DNA from: Macrotrachela quadricornifera
Taxonomy: Eukaryota > Rotifera > Eurotatoria > Philodinida > Philodinidae
NCBI GenBank assembly: GCA_022393335.1
Contig: JAJEKB010020696.1
Coordinates: 331,384-395,383, forward strand
DNA: 64,000 bases
Direction: 5' to 3'
Positions 11,683 to 21,875 of the stretch are shown here, piece by piece; position 1 is the stretch's first letter, and each line of letters opens with the position of its first letter. The notes under the pieces were generated by a model, which saw nothing but the letters and a program-made list of their open reading frames with translations, had not been told where the DNA came from and searched no databases. The translations under genes and the position numbers were made by a program.

Positions 11683-12813
11683 TTAGCATTTGTTATAGCC
11701 AGCTGAATCGAATATGACTTGAGATATTAAAGTAAACCAAATACCATACAATGTAGAAACTATTGCTCTTGCTGAATAAAGAAATGGTCTATGTCTATTG
11801 ATTTTTGGAATTACAATATAAATAATAATTAAGAAGAAGAAAACACCAGACATACCAATTCCAAAACGAATACCCTTTGTTCTAGTCCATTTTTGACATT
11901 CACGATAATGATTTCCATTATGTGAAAGACGAAATATCGGATCACCAATCCATGTACCAAGTAAAATTCCAAAAGCACAAATATATCTTGCTATTGATCG
12001 TGGATGTATTCCAACTGGATGTGTTGAAATATCTTCTCCTTTTCGTGCATTCCATGTTCGAAGAGCATTAGCTTCCCATGTTGGCATTTGAGCTCTACTT
12101 TGTGGACATAGTGGACGTGTCGCTAACAACAATCCTACACTCATACCAGTTAGAGCCAATCCAATCACAATTGATCCCCATGCATTTATAGTTCTTGTTA
12201 CTTTAATGAGATAATATGTTAATACAGCAACTAAAATTCCTAGAAAAAAACCAACACCTACGTCACGCGGATAATGAACTGCAAAATATATACGAGATAG
12301 ACCAGTAATAAAACATAATGAAATACCAATAAAGAAAAAAATTAAGAATAGATTACGATTTTCACCAATATCATATTCTGCCATGAACTGTGGATCATAT
12401 TTAATGTCAATAAAAAGTAATAAGATAAGCATAGTCCAAGCAGCTATAAGGGCTGAATGTGATGATGGAAATCCATAATCTTGTTCCCATTCTCCCATTC
12501 GATTTACAAGTGCACCTGTTGATTCAACCCAAAATGGACGGGGTAATCGACAAGCCCATTTAAATATTCCAGCAATTATCTCAACTAATACGAATGCTAA
12601 TCTTAAAATAATACCAGTATAATAATTAAATAAAAATGTTGTTACTGGACCAAGAAGCATAAGCATATCTTCTCGAAATAAATAATGTAAAAATATTGCT
12701 GGATAATCATACCAGGGTGATAATTTTCGTTGAAGATAAATAACCAAACGAAGTTCTTTATCGAGTACCGTAGTCTTCTCAGGTACTACTACTTCTGTTT
12801 CTAATTCAATCAT
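11683..12813 (-). CDS. PAP2-superfamily multi-pass membrane phosphatase, copy A
   Basis: This is one uninterrupted 376-codon frame, chosen to start at the ATG at 12813; the open frame extends 23 codons further but begins at GTG and has no upstream ATG. All three PAP2 signatures are complete: K85-x6-R92-P93 (KWACRLPRP), P116-S-S-H119, and S173-R174-x5-H180-x3-D184. His119 and His180 are the expected catalytic histidine pair. Hydrophobic segments before, between and after the motifs indicate about eight to ten membrane spans. Known family role: removal of phosphate from lipid phosphates or related substrates at a membrane. The exact substrate cannot be read from the sequence; S1P-phosphatase-like is plausible because a related gene lies at 603. 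It is intronless, unlike the other genes here. Copy B differs at one residue (Ala371 here, Thr there). Confidence 0.88.
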   Translation of the reverse strand: MIELETEVVVPEKTTVLDKELRLVIYLQRKLSPWYDYPAIFLHYLFREDMLMLLGPVTTFLFNYYTGIILRLAFVLVEIIAGIFKWACRLPRPFWVESTGALVNRMGEWEQDYGFPSSHSALIAAWTMLILLLFIDIKYDPQFMAEYDIGENRNLFLIFFFIGISLCFITGLSRIYFAVHYPRDVGVGFFLGILVAVLTYYLIKVTRTINAWGSIVIGLALTGMSVGLLLATRPLCPQSRAQMPTWEANALRTWNARKGEDISTHPVGIHPRSIARYICAFGILLGTWIGDPIFRLSHNGNHYRECQKWTRTKGIRFGIGMSGVFFFLIIIYIVIPKINRHRPFLYSARAIVSTLYGIWFTLISQVIFDSAGYNKC

Positions 12814-13059
12814 TATTGATTCTGATATATGAAAAAGAAGAGGGAATATATGCCTATAATTGGTTTGAACAAAGGCAAACACTGATGTCTATTTTGAGTG
12901 CAAGAATATTTGTATTGCCTTGTAAAGAAAGGAAACTTTATTTTATAGCCAAACACGATTCCAAACAAAAAGAATATAAATACACTATCCAAACAATATA
13001 TATTTGTTGTTTCGAACGTCTTCTCTCATATATACATCCTTTCATAGTCAAAAATAGAG

Positions 13060-13240
13060 ACGAATAATGACGCATGTGAGAGGAGGGATAATGACACATG
13101 TGAAAGGTGGGAAAAGAAATGTAAAAGATGGGGAGAAAAAGTGAGAGGATGGACAAAGAAGATGAGAGGAGAGTCAGGAAAGGTGACAGGGAAAAAAACG
13201 TAAGAAAAATGCGAATGAAAAAAATAAACATGAAAGAGAA
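13060..13240. repeat. Purine-rich tract upstream of PAP2 copy A
   Basis: The plus strand is nearly all A and G, with GGAGAGG/GAGAGGA words. It corresponds to a polypyrimidine tract on the sense strand of the phosphatase gene. The equivalent promoter-side region of copy B (about 44640-44700) is shorter and lacks this expansion. ORFs called on the minus strand here are low-complexity shadows. Confidence 0.6.
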
Positions 13241-13630
13241 AAGGATATATCATGACTATGACCATAACATAGCTACTACGGTCTATCTGTATTCAATTTG
13301 AATTCTAAAAAAAAAGTGCTCTTACTTTTCAAGATGAAAAGACGAGACTTGCGTACGTCCTCCAACTTTAAAAAATTTTGAAGTAAATTAGGTTTCGCTT
13401 TTCCTGCGTTGTTTTGCACCTTAAATTGGAATGGCGAGGCAGAACAATTAGAAAGAAAACGTGAATTTCGATGACTATCAAAAGCTGGATTTTTATGAAA
13501 ATTTCGCCGTTAACAAAATTGGATCATGTACAATTGCCAAAAGTTCAATCTTGCATAGAACAAAATCTCAATAAAAATACAACCTTTTGTAATGAGCGGA
13601 AGTTTCAATTAAGTCGTTTTCGACTCACAC

Positions 13631-14249
13631 TAGAGCCCGAAACGGGGCGAGGCGGTGCAGGGAGAAGTTACGACAGGGCGGGGCGGAGTGAAGTTATGAC
13701 AGGAGTGGACGAGGCGGGGATTTAGTTAAATTCTCGATATTTCGCCCAGTCAGAACTCTATTACAAATGCGTCCATATAAAAAGTTTATTAACTGAATCA
13801 TTAAAATCAATATGTGCGACAGATATTTCTGCGTTACAAAACTTTATCTTCTACCAAATTCAGACCCATCGTAGAAAAAGAACTAACGACAGCAACAATT
13901 TGATATTAAATCATGTTATATAGAGGTGTCCGAGCGGTCATTCATCAAGTTTTCTCCTATAACTTCACTATTTCATTTAATTTTATCTACTAATCTTTCT
14001 TAAATGATAGGTAGATAGGGCGAGTTTTTATTTGCATGGACGAACTTGAAAAGTATTGTTGACAGGTATCATCTTTAACTGAAATAGAAAAATCCCCCCG
14101 TTTTCTACTTTTGTATAATTAAATAAATTGTATTTTCAAATGTTAAATACATCTTATGAAGTCGAGGCGGCACGAGACGGCGGACAAAAAAATTCAACTC
14201 GGGGCGAGGCGGGGCGGGGAGTGAAAAATTCGCCCCGTTTCGACCTCTG
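13631..14249. mobile_element. hAT-type MITE with perfect 8-bp target duplication
   Basis: The ends are TAGAGCCCGAAACGGGGCGA and, inverted, CAGAGGTCGAAACGGGGCGA. ACTCACAC directly precedes (13623-13630) and follows (14250-14257) the element, an exact 8-bp duplication as expected for hAT. The interior has GGGGCGAGGCGGGG clusters that stand out from the AT-rich surroundings. It encodes nothing convincing. Confidence 0.85.
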
Positions 14250-14453
14250 ACTCACACTTAAAAATTTGAGCATAAAATGAAAACATTTTATTATTTCTTA
14301 TTTTTCGAAATGATGCTGTTTTCTCACAAATTCTATGGTAATATCGAATCTAGAAAGATATATATTGCCTTTTCTTTTTTATTATTACAGATCATTGATG
14401 TGATGATGTATTTAATATGTATTAAGAGGGAGAGGAGGAAGGACTCCTAAATA

Positions 14454-15161
14454 TACCCTCAAAGGACAAGTGGCGATAAGGCCATTTTTTTTGCCCAAAA
14501 TATTTTTTAAAACGAATTACATATTTCGAGTTACCATTAAATTGTTAGTAAAATGAGGTACTTTTTCTTGTCACAAAACGATTTCCATTTTTTACGATCC
14601 ACTCTTATTTTTGAAGCTATATTCGAAAAAGAGCAGAAAAAACTGCATCGATCTATAAATGCCGCTCACTGATTCCAAATTTTTTTTGACCCTCTATATG
14701 GGGTGAAGCGGAACCAAAACTGAGATTTTAGTGAATTTTCTAGTGTCTCAACCTTAATACTAAATAAGACTCCATTTCGAAAAGCAATTCCGCATGAGTT
14801 CGAGTGCGTTTTAGACTTTGTAGTAATAGGCGTATGTTGTCTAATCACGATTACCGAACTCAGTCTTCTTTTAGCCTTCTATGGTAAAATAGTCTTTTCT
14901 CACAGAAAATTTGGTTTTCTACAATTTTTAATGTCATATTTGGAATCAGCATCAAATTTCGCATCGGATGATATGTTATTCAAAAGATTCTGTTGTCCCT
15001 TTCAGACGCCCAATGGACCGTGAAAAATGGAAGTCGTTTTGTGACAGGAAAAAGTACCTCATTTTACTAAGAATTTAATGCTAATTCCAAATATGTAATT
15101 TTTTTAAAAAAAATATTTTGAGAAAAAAATGGTCTCATTACCACTTGTCCTTTGTAGTATA
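14454..15161. mobile_element. Foldback/MITE with ~150-bp inverted arms
   Basis: Arm 14454-14605 is mirrored by 15005-15161 (CAAAGGACAAGTGG against CCACTTGTCCTTTG; AGTAAAATGAGGTACTTTTT in both, inverted). The element appears to start at TA dinucleotides, but the exact ends are uncertain by a few bases. The minus ORF inside the loop (14666-14848) has no recognisable product. Confidence 0.75.
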
Positions 15162-15362
15162 TCAAGACTCAACTAGAACGCTAGAAATAAGCAATATAGA
15201 GAAAGGATGAAACAAAAGAGAGTATTCATAAGTCTTGTTGCATTTTTAATCTTGAAGACTAGACTGTGTTTATTTTAATGATCAAGTTTATTATTATCTT
15301 TCGGAGACATGGTGATACGAAATGCTGTTTTGAATTTTTTAAAATTTTCCCATAGAACTTTG

Positions 15363-16360
15363 TTAATGCTTAATACGCTTTTGTTTAGATGGTTTGGTAA
15401 CATTTAATTGTTGACGTTTCTTCTTTGTTGTTGGTTGAAAACCAAAACATTTTCTTTTGTTACTCTTATAATAAAGGAAAAATGTAAGTAGATGTAAATC
15501 CAGAGTAATAGCTTTCACATTATAAATGAAAGTAAACTCACATTTTTTATGGGATCTTCAATATTAGTTAACAATATTTGATTATTTGTAAAAGTTTTAG
15601 AATTTGAAGATGCTGGTGTCGACGAAGTTTTAACTAATTCATAACTTTTGATTACTACTGGCAAATCAATAGAAAATGAAGCATTTCGTGATGATATTTG
15701 ATTACTTCTATCAAGTATGATTGATGAAGCGGTTTCACCAACATATGGAGAAGATTATATAACCTACAAGTAGTCACAAAAGCTATGCTTTTCCCTGTCA
15801 GAAACTACCTTTTTTTTATCGATGCGTGCTAGTGTACGTACAAACTTTTATCCTATTGTTTAATTGATGTTGAATTAATGCCAATATCTTTATAAAAAAT
15901 CTCCTCACTATTGCCATCAGTTGCCTCTTTCAAATAATTAAATAATGAGGTGTTATTCTTATTAACAATTTGTTCATTAGGTGCATCGATATAACTTACA
16001 ATATTAGTTTTCGTAGCAACACAAGCATTAACATTATTATCATTGTTCTATATAATAAAAGAATACAGGTATACCGTAAGAATTCAGTCACCAATTTACA
16101 AAGCAGGAACAACATCCATCGGAATTATTTCTGTTTAATTGTCAACTCAGAACAATGATCAGCATGTTCAACAATAAATTATACATTTTATTCTGATCAC
16201 CAACCATTCAAGATTATTTTGTTCTTTTTGAACCTACCAGTCTCTTCGTTTCTATGGTTCTTATTTCTAGATCGTTTATTTCCACGACCATCTCTAGAGA
16301 ATCCAGTTTGACGCTTTGTTTTATTATGATTATCACCATGTGGCGAATCTATATCATAAA
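15363..16360 (-). pseudogene. Broken multi-exon gene of unknown function, basic C-terminus
   Basis: On the minus strand four exon-like blocks are visible. One near 16350-16240 reads DSPHGDNHNKTKRQ...RDGRGNKRSRNK with a GTAGGT donor. One near 16050-15860 begins NNDNNVNACVATKTN and ends IKQ followed by a TAG stop. One near 15770-15542 includes YVGETASSIILDRSNQ and has a GTGAGT donor. The last exon, 15464-15363, reads SNKRKCFGFQPTTKKK...RIKH and ends in a stop. The final intron (15465-15541, 77 bp) joins its exons in phase. Earlier junctions do not: there is a TAG without a usable donor, and a TAA just upstream of the third block. The composition (Arg/Gly/Asn/Lys-rich, low complexity) suggests a nucleic-acid-binding tail, which is inference. 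I do not recognise the family. The large palindromic MITE begins 23 bp upstream of the first visible exon. Confidence 0.45.
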
Positions 16361-16382
16361 TAAATGGAATGAAACAGAATTA

Positions 16383-17366
16383 CTTAGGGCATACCAAAAG
16401 TAGTGAGGGAAGTACTTTTTTCCTTAGGCAAAGGTCTAAAAAAATTTCTTTTTTTACCAATCGATAGAGCGTGTTTCGCTCTATCTTTCTATGCTATTTG
16501 ATCACTATTCAGTTGATCTTATAATAATAAAATTTCGATAAGAACTATTTTCATTGAAAATTAGCTGGTAGCATTTAGATCATAACGGACATGGCATTAT
16601 AAAAATGGCACACTTTTGTATTTCATTTTATCATCACTTAACGCGTTGTATTAGAAAAACAGAATATATCAGAAGATGCAGCGTGAAAAGCTCTACAATT
16701 TATAAAGGATCGCTTATTCTGTAGTTGCACTTTATGTTTGCAGAATGGACAAAATTCTGAGCGATCAATTTTGACGTTGCAAAACAAGATTGACTTTTTT
16801 AGTAAATGACGAATTCGGTTTTTTTTATCTTATCTTTTTATAATTGTTCTCTCTAAATTGTAGAGGTTTTCACGCTGTATCTTGCAGTATATTTTGTTTC
16901 TTTAAATAAAACATCTTAGGTAATAAAAAAGATGAGATAGGGGAAACCGAATGCATTTTTTACTAAAAAACAATCTCGTTTCCGCAATATCGAAATTTGG
17001 TCGTTCAGAGTTTTGTTCGTTTTGAAAATAAAAAGTGCAACTATAGAATAATCGATCCTTTATAAATTGTAGAGCTTTTCACGCTGCATCTTCTGATATA
17101 TTCTGTTTTTCTAATACAACGTATTAAGTGATAATAAAGTAGAATGCGAAAGTGCCACACTCATTATGATCTAATGCTACCAGCTGATTTTCAATGAAAA
17201 TAATTCTTATCGAAATTTTATTATTATAAGATCAACTGAATAGTGATCAAATAGCATAGAAAGATAGAACGAAACACGCTCTATCGATTGGTAAAAAAAA
17301 GAAATTTGTTTAGACCTCTGCTTAAGGAAAAAAGTACTTCCCTCACTACTTTTGGTATGCCCTAAG
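16383..17366. mobile_element. Large palindromic mariner-type MITE (TA target)
   Basis: Nearly the whole element is an inverted repeat: CTTAGGGCATACCAAAAGTA at 16383 is mirrored up to 17366, and both ends are flanked by TA (16381-16382 and 17367-17368). Inner landmarks such as GATAGAGCG...CGCTCTATC and the GCAGCGTGAAAAGCTCTAC block are also mirrored. The termini share CTTAGGG--ACCAAAAGT with the mariner element at 24436-26139, suggesting that mobilisation by a related transposase is possible. Confidence 0.85.
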
Positions 17367-17368
17367 TA

Positions 17369-20300
17369 ATTGGATAATTACTAATCCGCATATGTATTTC
17401 ATAGTTCTTTATAGAGGATGTGTAATTATTTAACGGCTGTATCAAACTATTATTGTTTTATTTGTTTGATCTGTATTTTTTTAATTGATGTTATTTGTTT
17501 GATCTATATTTCTGCATGTTGATATTTATTTTTTTTATCTGTATTTCTTTATATGATTTGTATATATATATATCTTTTTTATTTTGATGCGTATTATTTT
17601 TACTGTACTTATCAAATAAGCAAGATAGTAGTCGTTAGATACTACATAGTTGCTGCTACATTGTTTGTATATTGTGATTTTTCTTTCACTATTGGAGCTC
17701 ATATATATCTGAATAAAATGCATTTATAAGAAAGAGAAATCGACCCTTTAAAAAACTGATAGAGCGTGCAGATGGTACAAGAAAAGCAGCATATGATCCA
17801 TTTGATTCTTCTAATAAATCTTATATAAATAGTACAAGAGCTTATATGATTATACAATAACTTTATATAAGAATTCTATAGTAAGATTCTATAAGAAATG
17901 GTGGTTTTAAGATTTTCGTACAAAATTCTACAAGATCATATAAGATTTTCATATGATCTTGTAAGTTTATATAAGATCTTACAGTCATATTCTTTCATCT
18001 TGGCTATGTCACTTTCAAAGAATTTGATGTGTACAGTCTCAGTAAACTTGACAAACTAAATAAATGTGAAGGTCTAAACTAGATCATCGCTTTTATCCTG
18101 TGAAACTAATAAGATATTTGAAAAAATTATGATTTTCAAAATCTTAATATTCACAAAATAGGAGATTCTTAAATAAGTTTTTTAATCTATCATGATCAAC
18201 TAATGAATATTTATTGAAAATTTTTTTTTCTTGAACCATTATAATTTTACAGAATTAAGAAACGAAAGTTTGCACATTCATCAAATATATATTCAAATTT
18301 AGTTGTTTCATTATCTGGCTGTTTCCGAGAGTCAAACAAGTACAAAAGTTCATCTTTTTAGAAAAACTCTGAATGAATATTTTCTTATTTTCTATTCCGC
18401 AAGAAAAACTTCTTGGAAGCGTTTATATAGAACTAAATGAATATATTCAGATATGCGTGCAAGTGAAACACTTTTAAACTAAAACAAGAAAGTTTTTTGT
18501 TTAAAATAATATTCATCTATCATAAACATATTTCTCAACATGTTCAGTCGTATTATTCTATTCATAATTGTATTTTATCATTATCGTTTCGTCAAATAAA
18601 TTCATTTATAATTTTTAATGTCAATTAGTCATTGATTATTTGTTCCGAAATATAGTTTGCCCTAAAACGGCAATATATTTTATGTTCATAAACAAATTCA
18701 AAAACATGCGAGAAATTGGTCATTTTCAATATCATATATCTGTCAGAAATATTTATATATTTTTTGTAAGATTTAATATAAGTGGCAAAGCAATGTGGAT
18801 TCCTATTGGATAATAATAAAGATACCATCACTTTCATTTCTCGCTCTAACAATAATTAATGATACTTAAATTCAATTAATCAAGGATCAATATGAAATAT
18901 TTGAATTTGCTCCTCGTCTTATTTTTAATGATTTAATGACTGCATAAAAAAGACATAGTATAAGTGTATATTGTAATGCTCTTGAGAATGAGGGATGAAG
19001 GTGTTTCACAACTATTCATTTTTTTTTTCTAACGATTGCAATATTCTTTGCTTTATTCGTTTCGATCATATTCTCGTCTACTCTCATCAATTTACCGTAT
19101 TTTTTTTTTATCATTTGCCTATAATCTTACCTGTATAACCATGATTGCGTGCATTCAACCGAATCTTTGCATTCATTCTGTGCATATACATGTTAAGAAT
19201 AAATGTAAATACAACGAGAGAAATATGCACAAATATTTTATACGAAGTGAAACTTTGAAGGACAAACAGATACTGCTGAAATTTTGTTATATTACCAAAT
19301 GATGATAATTTTAACAGTTGATGACAATTACTATTAAGTCGTTATTAATAAATTCTTCATAACAAATATCCAAGTTTTGTTGTGGATTTGTGTGCCTGAA
19401 TTTAAAAAAATGGTGAGTAGAATTCTTCATATTATACTATGTTTTGCAATAGGCATTGTCAACAGTTTTTAATACATCAATTTTGAACAGCTAATCAAAT
19501 AATATGAAAATTAATATTCTCTTTCAGATCTGTATTTGTGTATTGAAGGAAAACTAGAGTAAAAAATTAATTTTCAGCAAAAATCTCTATTGAATATAAC
19601 CCTTTTTTTATTTTGATGAGACACTTTACAGAAGGTGCGAGACGATCATTCGGTAAAGCATATAAAATATAGGCATATAAATATATTATAAAACTGCTTT
19701 ATAGTTCTTCATAAATCTCCATCAATTAATATAATACTAAGGATAAATGTTGAACTGTTCTTTGAAAAATATCATGCCTAAAATATCCTTGCATGTATAG
19801 TATAGAAGGACTTGGTCGAAGGACGTACAAAAAGAAGGACTTTTCATTGATGAAATTTTTCAAAGAATATTTTGACATTCATACAAAACGTGCTCAAGAT
19901 CCGAACGCCCAAATCCAAAAAAATGATCTAAATCCCTCCCCTTATTAGAAAACCCCTTTGAGAAAAAAGTGTGAAAAACGTATTAGATGATCCCCTGTAT
20001 CAAAAGACCAGTTTGTATCAGATACTTGAAAGATAAGTTAGGAGATCTGAATCTTCTTATTTAACAACAACACTTTTCTTGCGTTGACAATATATCTTTT
20101 AACCAAATATCGCATGACAAGTGTTTTCACATATGCTGTTTGAGACGGATATCTCTTTTATACAGGATGAAAAGCAAAAAAATTCAATAAAACACGGCAC
20201 TTGCATCCATCAGTGAACAGAAAACAAAAATTGCTTTTTTAAAACAAATTTCGAGCAAATGGCAGTTTAGAAGATCCCCAAAATAGAAGACCCCTCTGGA

Positions 20301-20640
20301 AAGTTTACACGCAAGGATGCAATAGGGGACCGGGATCTTCTATTGTGGGGAGGAAGGGGTTTACACATTTTCCTTTTCTGCTTTCAAGTTAGGAAAAAGT
20401 TCTTTCGAGAAAAAGTAAGTTTCTTTTATAAACTTTTACTAGAATTACATACGATCAACTCTCGTACTTTGAGAAATTTTCCGAAAAATATTTATATAGC
20501 ATCAGATTGTTCGATGTCGTCCATGCGTCGTCAGCTTTTATAAAATATCTCTATTTACATTAAATAACGGATGCGCCGGGTATAATAGCCACGTCTTGCA
20601 TTTCAATTTTCATTTACTTAATATATTGTAATAATAAAAT
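17369..20640. other. Non-coding AT-rich stretch
   Basis: No gene is recognisable. At 17790-17990 the palindromic word CTTATATAAG and variants (TCTTATATAA, AGATCATATAAG) occur repeatedly. The remainder holds only short chance ORFs without family signatures. Confidence 0.5.
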
Positions 20641-21450
20641 AAAATATGCCAGCAGACGCAGCGGAACAAGCTGCACATTTTGATTTTAAAATGATCAAAA
20701 TTCTCAAGGATCAAATATTAACCGTATGAAAATGATGACTTTTTCCGAGATTGGAAAAATTCTTTTTATTTTCTTCGCTTTTTGTTTACCTCATATTTTT
20801 CATTAAGAAAAAATAAATTGTCCGAAAAGATGAAGCGTGAAGAGCTTTGCAATTTGCATCAGACAGTTGTTTTTGCAGTCGTATTTTTTATTTTCAAAAT
20901 TGAGAAAATTCTGAATGACCAGATTTCAAGGCTGTAAAAAATTCTTTTTTCAATACACGGCTAGCTGTGTTTTGTTTTATTTGAAAAAAAAGATGCAGCA
21001 AGATATGACCTGAAAACTCTATAATTTGCATAAGATAACTATTCTTACAGGTACTATTTTTGTTTTCAAAAAGCAGCAAAACTTAAAATAACGAAATTTC
21101 GACCGTGCGAAAAAGATATTTTTTACTACATGATGAATTCTTTTTATTTGGGACCTTTTCAGTTTTCCCCGAATTCGAAAATAAAAGGTACAATTGTAAG
21201 AAAACTGTCTTATGCGAATAGTAGAACTTTTCACGCTCCATCTTTTGATATAATTTATTTTTTCAATAAAACATATTAGGTGATCAAATCATGAAATAAT
21301 AAAAAGGAACTCGTCGATACGAAAGAAATAATAGTTTCGCACGGTTAAAATTGAAACCTTATAAATTTTCATCATTTTCAAGATCACAAGGTGCAACCAA
21401 AAAAAAAGCGATCCTGTGTAAATTCTAGAGCTTATCACGCTGCTTCTCCT
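20640..21450. repeat. Cluster of diverged copies of the MITE core repeat
   Basis: A core seen in the palindromic MITE at 16383-17366 (GATGCAGCGTGAAAAGCTCTACAATTT followed by a CTGTAGTTGCAC-like block) recurs diverged near 20652, 20828 and 20990. It appears inverted near 21245 and again near 21440 (GAGCTTATCACGCTGC). This gives about five copies in 0.8 kb, without clean ends. Confidence 0.6.
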
Positions 21451-21875
21451 GACATATTTTCTTTTATTAATAAAATAAATAACATCAATGAAAAATCAAA
21501 TGCAAAATTCAGCCAATATACTTTGCGCACCCGCTACAAGAAATCAGGTCCAGTAACAACAACATATCTACTTGCTTCCTAATTTCACAGAACTCTCTAG
21601 TAAAAGTAAACATCTGATATCTAACATCCGCAACTTTTCCGAGTATCTTGATACTTTAGAAATTTGGAAACATTCACACACCGATCTCACAATTTCAAAC
21701 AATTTTAGATGTGTCAGTGCCAGAAAAAAAGACCTTTCAAAGTCCAGAATTCTAACAGATAATTACCACACTAATTCCAGCATCGATCAACATACAAAAC
21801 TACAATAACGAAGAAATTAACACTAATCAAGACGTTCTAAGAATGCTGAACGAATACAATATACAGGGCGATGGC

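Larger units (their letters stand above)
11566..13287 (-). repeat. Inverted duplication, copy A (contains PAP2 gene)
   Basis: This block is the reverse complement counterpart of 44566-46172. The 3' side stays alignable to the CA/GT-repeat and about 30 bp past it. The 5' side stays alignable, though much diverged, to the CATGACTATGACCATAA region near 13250-13287. Copy A carries an extra purine-rich tract relative to copy B. Confidence 0.85.

Noticed and set aside
12814..12882. N-terminal extension of PAP2 copy A (and 44857-44925 in copy B)
   Set aside because: The extension begins with GTG, not ATG, and lies where the copies diverge. The first ATG at 12813/44926 is the credible start.
12938..13265. 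Ser/Leu/Phe/His-rich ORFs upstream of PAP2 copy A
   Set aside because: Low-complexity translation of a polypyrimidine tract.
13923..13945. tRNA-like sequence GAGGTGTCCGAGCGGTC
   Set aside because: It resembles a tRNA 5' end and D-arm, but no anticodon arm, T-arm or acceptor complement follows. It lies inside a hAT MITE.
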